NCBI GenBank assembly: GCA_018500065.2
Contig: JAHBAO020000155.1
Location: 1 to 16,601, forward strand
From: Octadecabacter sp.
GTDB lineage: Bacteria; Pseudomonadota; Alphaproteobacteria; Rhodobacterales; Rhodobacteraceae
Length of the DNA: 16,601 nt
Direction: 5' to 3'
The first letter of the stretch is position 1. The number at the start of each line of letters is the position of its first letter. A program made the translations under genes and the position numbers. Below the pieces are notes generated by a model, which was not told where the DNA came from, did no database searches, and worked only from the letters and a program-made list of their open reading frames with translations. Positions 13,553 through 16,601 of this stretch are shown piece after piece.

Positions 13553-14467
13553 ATGATTGATCGTCCCTTCCTAGGTATCCTGCTGATGCTCGGTTTTTGC
13601 GTGCTGGCCCCCTTGGGGGACGCGATGGCAAAGCTGTTGGGCGATGATATGTCCGTCGGGTTCCTTGTATTCGTGCGCTTTGCGATCCAAGCCCTACTTT
13701 TGTTGCCGCTGGTTTGGTTGCTGAAATATCCAATGCCCAAGGGCGCCCACCTGTTGCGCCTGACGGCACTGCGCACCGCGTTGCATATTGCGGGCATCAC
13801 GCTGATGTTTTCGTCCCTACAGTATCTTGAACTGGCGGACGCCATCGCGATTGCCTTTGTAATGCCGTTCATCATGTTGCTCTTGGGGAAGGTCTATTTG
13901 CACGAACATGTCGGCCCACACCGGCTGGTCGCCTGCGGCCTCGGGTTCATCGGAACCCTGCTGGTTGTGCAACCCAACTTTGTCGAAGTCGGCCTGCCTG
14001 CGCTGCTGCCCCTTGGAGTCGCCGTGGTGTTCGCGCTGTTCATGCTGGTGACACGCAAGATCGCTAAAGACGTGGACCCTATCGGGCTGCAAGCCCTGTC
14101 TGGCGTCATGGCGGTTCCCGTGGTCGGTACCGCCTTGATCATATTTCCGAACACCACGCTTCTTGCAACACATCCCGTTTCCGGCAACGCATGGTGGCTG
14201 CTTCTGATCCTCGGTGGGCTTGGGACAATCGCCCACCTTCTTATGACGTGGTCCCTGCGCTTTGCGCCCTCGGCCACCCTCGCCCCTATGCAATATCTGG
14301 AAATCCCGATTGGCACCGTGATCGGATATCTTATCTTCGCCGATCTGCCCAACGGTCTTGCCGCCCTTGGCATCTGCATCACGATGGCGGCGGGCCTTTA
14401 TATTATCCTGCGGGAGCGGCGTCTGTCAGCGCTGCCACCACAGAACCCAGCGCCGCCAGCGGTGTAA
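13553..14467 (+). CDS. EamA/DMT-family membrane transporter, second tandem copy
   Basis: The 304-residue product is a clear paralogue of the preceding gene. Matching blocks include LGILLMLGFC at the start, LxLADAIAIAFVMPF in the middle, and FAPSATLAPMQYLEIPIG with GYLIFADLPNG near the end; I judge roughly half of aligned residues identical by eye. It too has about ten membrane helices and a short cytoplasmic tail after ILRERRLSALPPQ. It starts 33 bases after the first copy's stop with no obvious ribosome binding site, so translation may depend on the upstream gene. Its last 65 bases are antisense to the end of the thiN frame. The paralogues may work as a heterodimer, as some small DMT proteins do, but these are full-length ten-helix forms, for which single-chain function is equally likely. 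Substrate unknown. Confidence 0.9.
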   Translation: MIDRPFLGILLMLGFCVLAPLGDAMAKLLGDDMSVGFLVFVRFAIQALLLLPLVWLLKYPMPKGAHLLRLTALRTALHIAGITLMFSSLQYLELADAIAIAFVMPFIMLLLGKVYLHEHVGPHRLVACGLGFIGTLLVVQPNFVEVGLPALLPLGVAVVFALFMLVTRKIAKDVDPIGLQALSGVMAVPVVGTALIIFPNTTLLATHPVSGNAWWLLLILGGLGTIAHLLMTWSLRFAPSATLAPMQYLEIPIGTVIGYLIFADLPNGLAALGICITMAAGLYIILRERRLSALPPQNPAPPAV

Positions 14468-15074
14468 GGATCGCCAAACCACCCGTCGCGCAGATCGTAA
14501 CAAGGGGTTTGGCCACCTCATTAGACGAGCCGATGAAGTCATTCATCGACATTGCGCCATCCAGGACGTCCCACTTCAATCCATCTGTATCCACCCGCGA
14601 GGGTGTGATCGGCATCAGCGAAATCCGCATCCCCACTGGCAAGGTCAGCGCAATCTTAGGCGGGCAAATGAAAACAACGTCTTGATCCCCAATCAACACC
14701 ACGGGTCGGGCGCGGTATTTCAGCAAGACGTGCAACGCCGCCAAGGAATGATCAAACCGCTCCCCCAAGAACCCAAGCCCTAAGACCACAGGCGCATCTA
14801 TATGGCGCAAGGCTTTGTCGAAATCGGTGCTGTTTTGCTCTGCAATCGGATGCAGGACGTCCTGAAATGCGTCTCGCGCGGCCCCAGATATCGAATCCAT
14901 GTCCCCGATCACAGCTTCTGGCGTTAGCCCTGCCGCAAATGCGTGATCTGCGCCCCCATCCGCAGCGACCACTTTCGGCGCCATACTTAACACCTTTGAA
15001 AGAGTCTCTGACGCAGGCTTCACGCCTCCGATCAATGTGATTGGGGCAGAACTAGAAACAATCGGTTGATCCAC
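14403..15074 (-). CDS. thiN: Thiamine pyrophosphokinase
   Basis: ThiN converts thiamine plus ATP to thiamine pyrophosphate and AMP in the cytosol. The 223-residue product has the family motifs AADGGADHAFAAGL (37-50), AVIGDMDSI (54-62), STDFDKAL (82-89) and GFLGERFDHSLA (101-112), the last replacing the more usual GGRxDH. The C-terminal half is the beta-rich TPK nucleotide/substrate domain. The start is GTG at 15074, with GAGG about 11 bases upstream on the minus strand and a TTAATTAA between; it is the best available start but not certain. No TPP riboswitch is evident in the 138 bases upstream. The 3' end overlaps the convergent transporter gene by 65 bases, and the final residues (VVAALTDAAPAG) are coded there. 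The gene diverges from the right-edge protein. Confidence 0.92.
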   Translation of the reverse strand: MDQPIVSSSAPITLIGGVKPASETLSKVLSMAPKVVAADGGADHAFAAGLTPEAVIGDMDSISGAARDAFQDVLHPIAEQNSTDFDKALRHIDAPVVLGLGFLGERFDHSLAALHVLLKYRARPVVLIGDQDVVFICPPKIALTLPVGMRISLMPITPSRVDTDGLKWDVLDGAMSMNDFIGSSNEVAKPLVTICATGGLAILTPLAALGSVVAALTDAAPAG

Positions 15075-15212
15075 GTTTAATTAACCTCAGTTTTGGAAAC
15101 ATGCCTTAAAACGGTCACGAAATAATACCCACTTTAACGCGGTTCTGTTCCGGATTGCGAACCAATTGATGGTAAACGAGATGTCACTGGTTGGGTAGAA
15201 AGCGAGCAAATA

Positions 15213-16601
15213 ATGGTTGGAACGAGTAAAATTCTTACCGTCTCATACGGCACTTTTTCGTGCACGCTTGAAGGATTCGATGATTCCTTCAACACGATGA
15301 AAGCAATTGCGGAATATTTCCGCGGTTTGGCCTCCGATGACCGGTACTTCGGGGCAGAACCCCCGACCCCAGATGCAGAAATGTTGGCAAAGATCGCCGA
15401 GCGTGAGATTTCGCGCCGCGTTGACGCCAGCATGGATGACAGCGGCATCGTGCTGCGCGCTGCGGCCCTGACAGACCAGTCAGACGCGCCAAGCGACGCG
15501 GATGAAGCCACTGCTGAGCCTGAGCACGACAAAGAATCGCGCGCCAAAGTCGAAGCCGAGCGCAAAGCCGCCAAAGCAGAACGCAAAGCTCGTCGCAAAG
15601 CCGCACGCAACGCAAAGCGTGACGCCGAGGCCACCGCAAAAGCTGAGGCAGACGCCGAAGCCAGAAAAGTGGCTGACGCTAAAGCAAAAGAAGACGCTGG
15701 CGCAAAAGCAGCAGATGGTGAAACCTCCAAATCCGCCGCTAAGGCTGACGCCGAAAGCGAACCGGATGGCACATCTGATGCATTCATTCCAAGTTCCGTA
15801 GGCGCTGCGACGGCAGCGCGAACGGAGGGGAACACTGGATCCGAAGTCGAAGAAACGCGCGGCGACGCGCCGTCTTCTATGCTCGCGGTGAACGATCCGG
15901 CCCCCGCCCATTCTGAAGTTCCCGCCCATCCGGATCCCGCGAGCGTTGCTGCGAAGTTGCAGCGTATCCGCGCGGTTGTCGGGAAGTCAGAAGACGACGA
16001 AACCGCAGCGACCGACCATCTGACCGCGCCGTTCCTGCCGCAGACAGAAACGCCGGACGTGGCCGATGTTCAGACACAAGACACTGACATGGGTGACCTT
16101 GTTGCGGAACTTGACGCCCACGAAGCTGAAATCGACCAAGAAGCGCTCGCCGCTGATGAGACCGCACAAAACAGTGAAACACCTGTCGAAAGCGATAGTG
16201 GTTCTGATATGATTTCGCGTGTTATGGGCAGCCCGTCGGAAGATGCGCCCGAGGAAGATGCTGTGAAAGAAACAGCAGCGCCAGACGTGTCATCAGACGA
16301 TGGCCAACGCACCGCTGATGTCGCAGCAAAAGCGCCGAAAGCTCGAGTAATCCGCATGAAACGCGCGGCGTTCGCAGCGGCCGTCAAAAAAGGTGAAATC
16401 AAAGCACCCGAAGCGTCCCCGCCAAAGAATGCCGAACCTGACTTGGGCCTATTGGATGGCGCGGATGAGCTTGATGAGTACCTCGAGGACAGCGACTTTG
16501 CGCATGCGACCTTAAGCGAAAGCGAAACCTTCGATCTGGACGAGGATCTTGCTGTAATCGAAGCAGACTTCGCGCAAGAATCCGAAGCGGTTGATGACGT
16601 C
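15213..16601 (+). CDS. Long acidic/Lys-Ala-rich protein of unknown function, 5' part (cut by right edge)
   Basis: The frame opens at ATG 15213 and stays open for 463 codons to the window end. The N-terminus is ordered and looks conserved: MVGTSKILTVSYGTFSCTLE, then about 20-75 with FRGLASDDRYFGAEPPTP and EMLAKIAEREISRR. Residues about 105-182 are a Lys/Ala/Glu-rich, strongly helical stretch (KVEAERKAAKAERKARRKAA), after which the chain is acidic and Pro/Ser/Thr-rich and so probably disordered, with short islands: SVAAKLQRIRAVVGKSEDD (about 249-267), DMISRVMG and RVIRMKRAAFAAAVKKGE (about 375-392). There is no signal peptide or membrane helix. I recall proteins with this N-terminus as uncharacterised but widespread in Rhodobacteraceae. 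The function is unknown; regulatory scaffolding is only a guess. In-frame upstream codons offer no other start before a stop at 15135. Confidence 0.85.
   Translation, partial: MVGTSKILTVSYGTFSCTLEGFDDSFNTMKAIAEYFRGLASDDRYFGAEPPTPDAEMLAKIAEREISRRVDASMDDSGIVLRAAALTDQSDAPSDADEATAEPEHDKESRAKVEAERKAAKAERKARRKAARNAKRDAEATAKAEADAEARKVADAKAKEDAGAKAADGETSKSAAKADAESEPDGTSDAFIPSSVGAATAARTEGNTGSEVEETRGDAPSSMLAVNDPAPAHSEVPAHPDPASVAAKLQRIRAVVGKSEDDETAATDHLTAPFLPQTETPDVADVQTQDTDMGDLVAELDAHEAEIDQEALAADETAQNSETPVESDSGSDMISRVMGSPSEDAPEEDAVKETAAPDVSSDDGQRTADVAAKAPKARVIRMKRAAFAAAVKKGEIKAPEASPPKNAEPDLGLLDGADELDEYLEDSDFAHATLSESETFDLDEDLAVIEADFAQESEAVDDV

Noticed and set aside
15161..15173. ACCA-ATTGA-TGGT inverted repeat upstream of the right-edge gene
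   Set aside because: Arms of only four bases are expected often by chance and no -10/-35 pair is placed around it.
15075..15212. Possible TPP riboswitch upstream of thiN
   Set aside because: I find no CTGAGA-type core in the minus-strand leader.
15540..15770. Repetitive GC-rich, GCN/AAA-rich DNA that might be a tandem repeat array
   Set aside because: No fixed repeat unit is seen; the pattern reflects Ala/Lys/Glu codon use in the low-complexity protein.
15134..15835. Minus-strand frame of 233 residues, Ser/Ala-rich
   Set aside because: It mirrors the Lys/Ala/Glu-rich segment of the plus-strand gene; repeated GCN and GAA-type codons give long open antisense frames.

Overview
The window looks like ordinary chromosome from an alphaproteobacterium of the Rhodobacteraceae (Roseobacter group). 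This rests on my recognition of protein families and gene order (divergent cobT/cobS, hflK-hflC-DUF2065-Deg protease, rpiA-gor, an N-terminally conserved acidic/Lys-Ala-rich protein), moderately high GC, and a Rhodobacteraceae-style intergenic element carrying CCCGCCGGAGGC. No database search was possible. I see no rRNA, tRNA, CRISPR array, phage gene, integrase or insertion sequence. Coding density is high and no gene-free stretch exceeds 300 bases; the longest is about 217 bases (2584-2800).

Layout. 1-624 (-): the N-terminal two thirds of cobT, cut by the left edge, divergent from cobS (701-1477, +); both serve the late lower-ligand steps of cobalamin assembly. 1515-2583 (-): an adrenodoxin-type [2Fe-2S] ferredoxin followed one base later by an exported FG-GAP/VCBS protein. 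2801-3364 (+): an outer-membrane-type lipoprotein with a peptidoglycan-binding domain. 3460-3636 (-): an unrecognised 58-residue basic protein.

3742-7772 (-): a membrane and envelope quality-control cluster, hflK, hflC and a DUF2065 gene, joined by 1-base stop/start overlaps, then a DegP/DegQ-like serine protease that ends at a rho-independent terminator. 7856-10109 (-): rpiA then gor, linking pentose phosphate metabolism (the NADPH supply) with glutathione reduction. A glutathione S-transferase-like gene (10278-10967, +) diverges from rpiA, so glutathione functions are grouped here.

11061-14467 (+): an iron-sulfur L-serine ammonia-lyase, a large imperfect inverted repeat, and two tandem related EamA/DMT-family transporters. 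The second transporter overlaps the 3' end of the convergent thiamine pyrophosphokinase gene (14403-15074, -) by 65 bases. 15213 to the right edge (+): a long low-complexity protein, cut by the window end.

No clearly undescribed multi-gene system was found. The items most worth a second look are the CCCGCCGGAGGC-associated repeats, the palindrome upstream of hflK, the tandem transporters with their convergent antisense overlap, the small 58-residue gene and the low-complexity right-edge protein.
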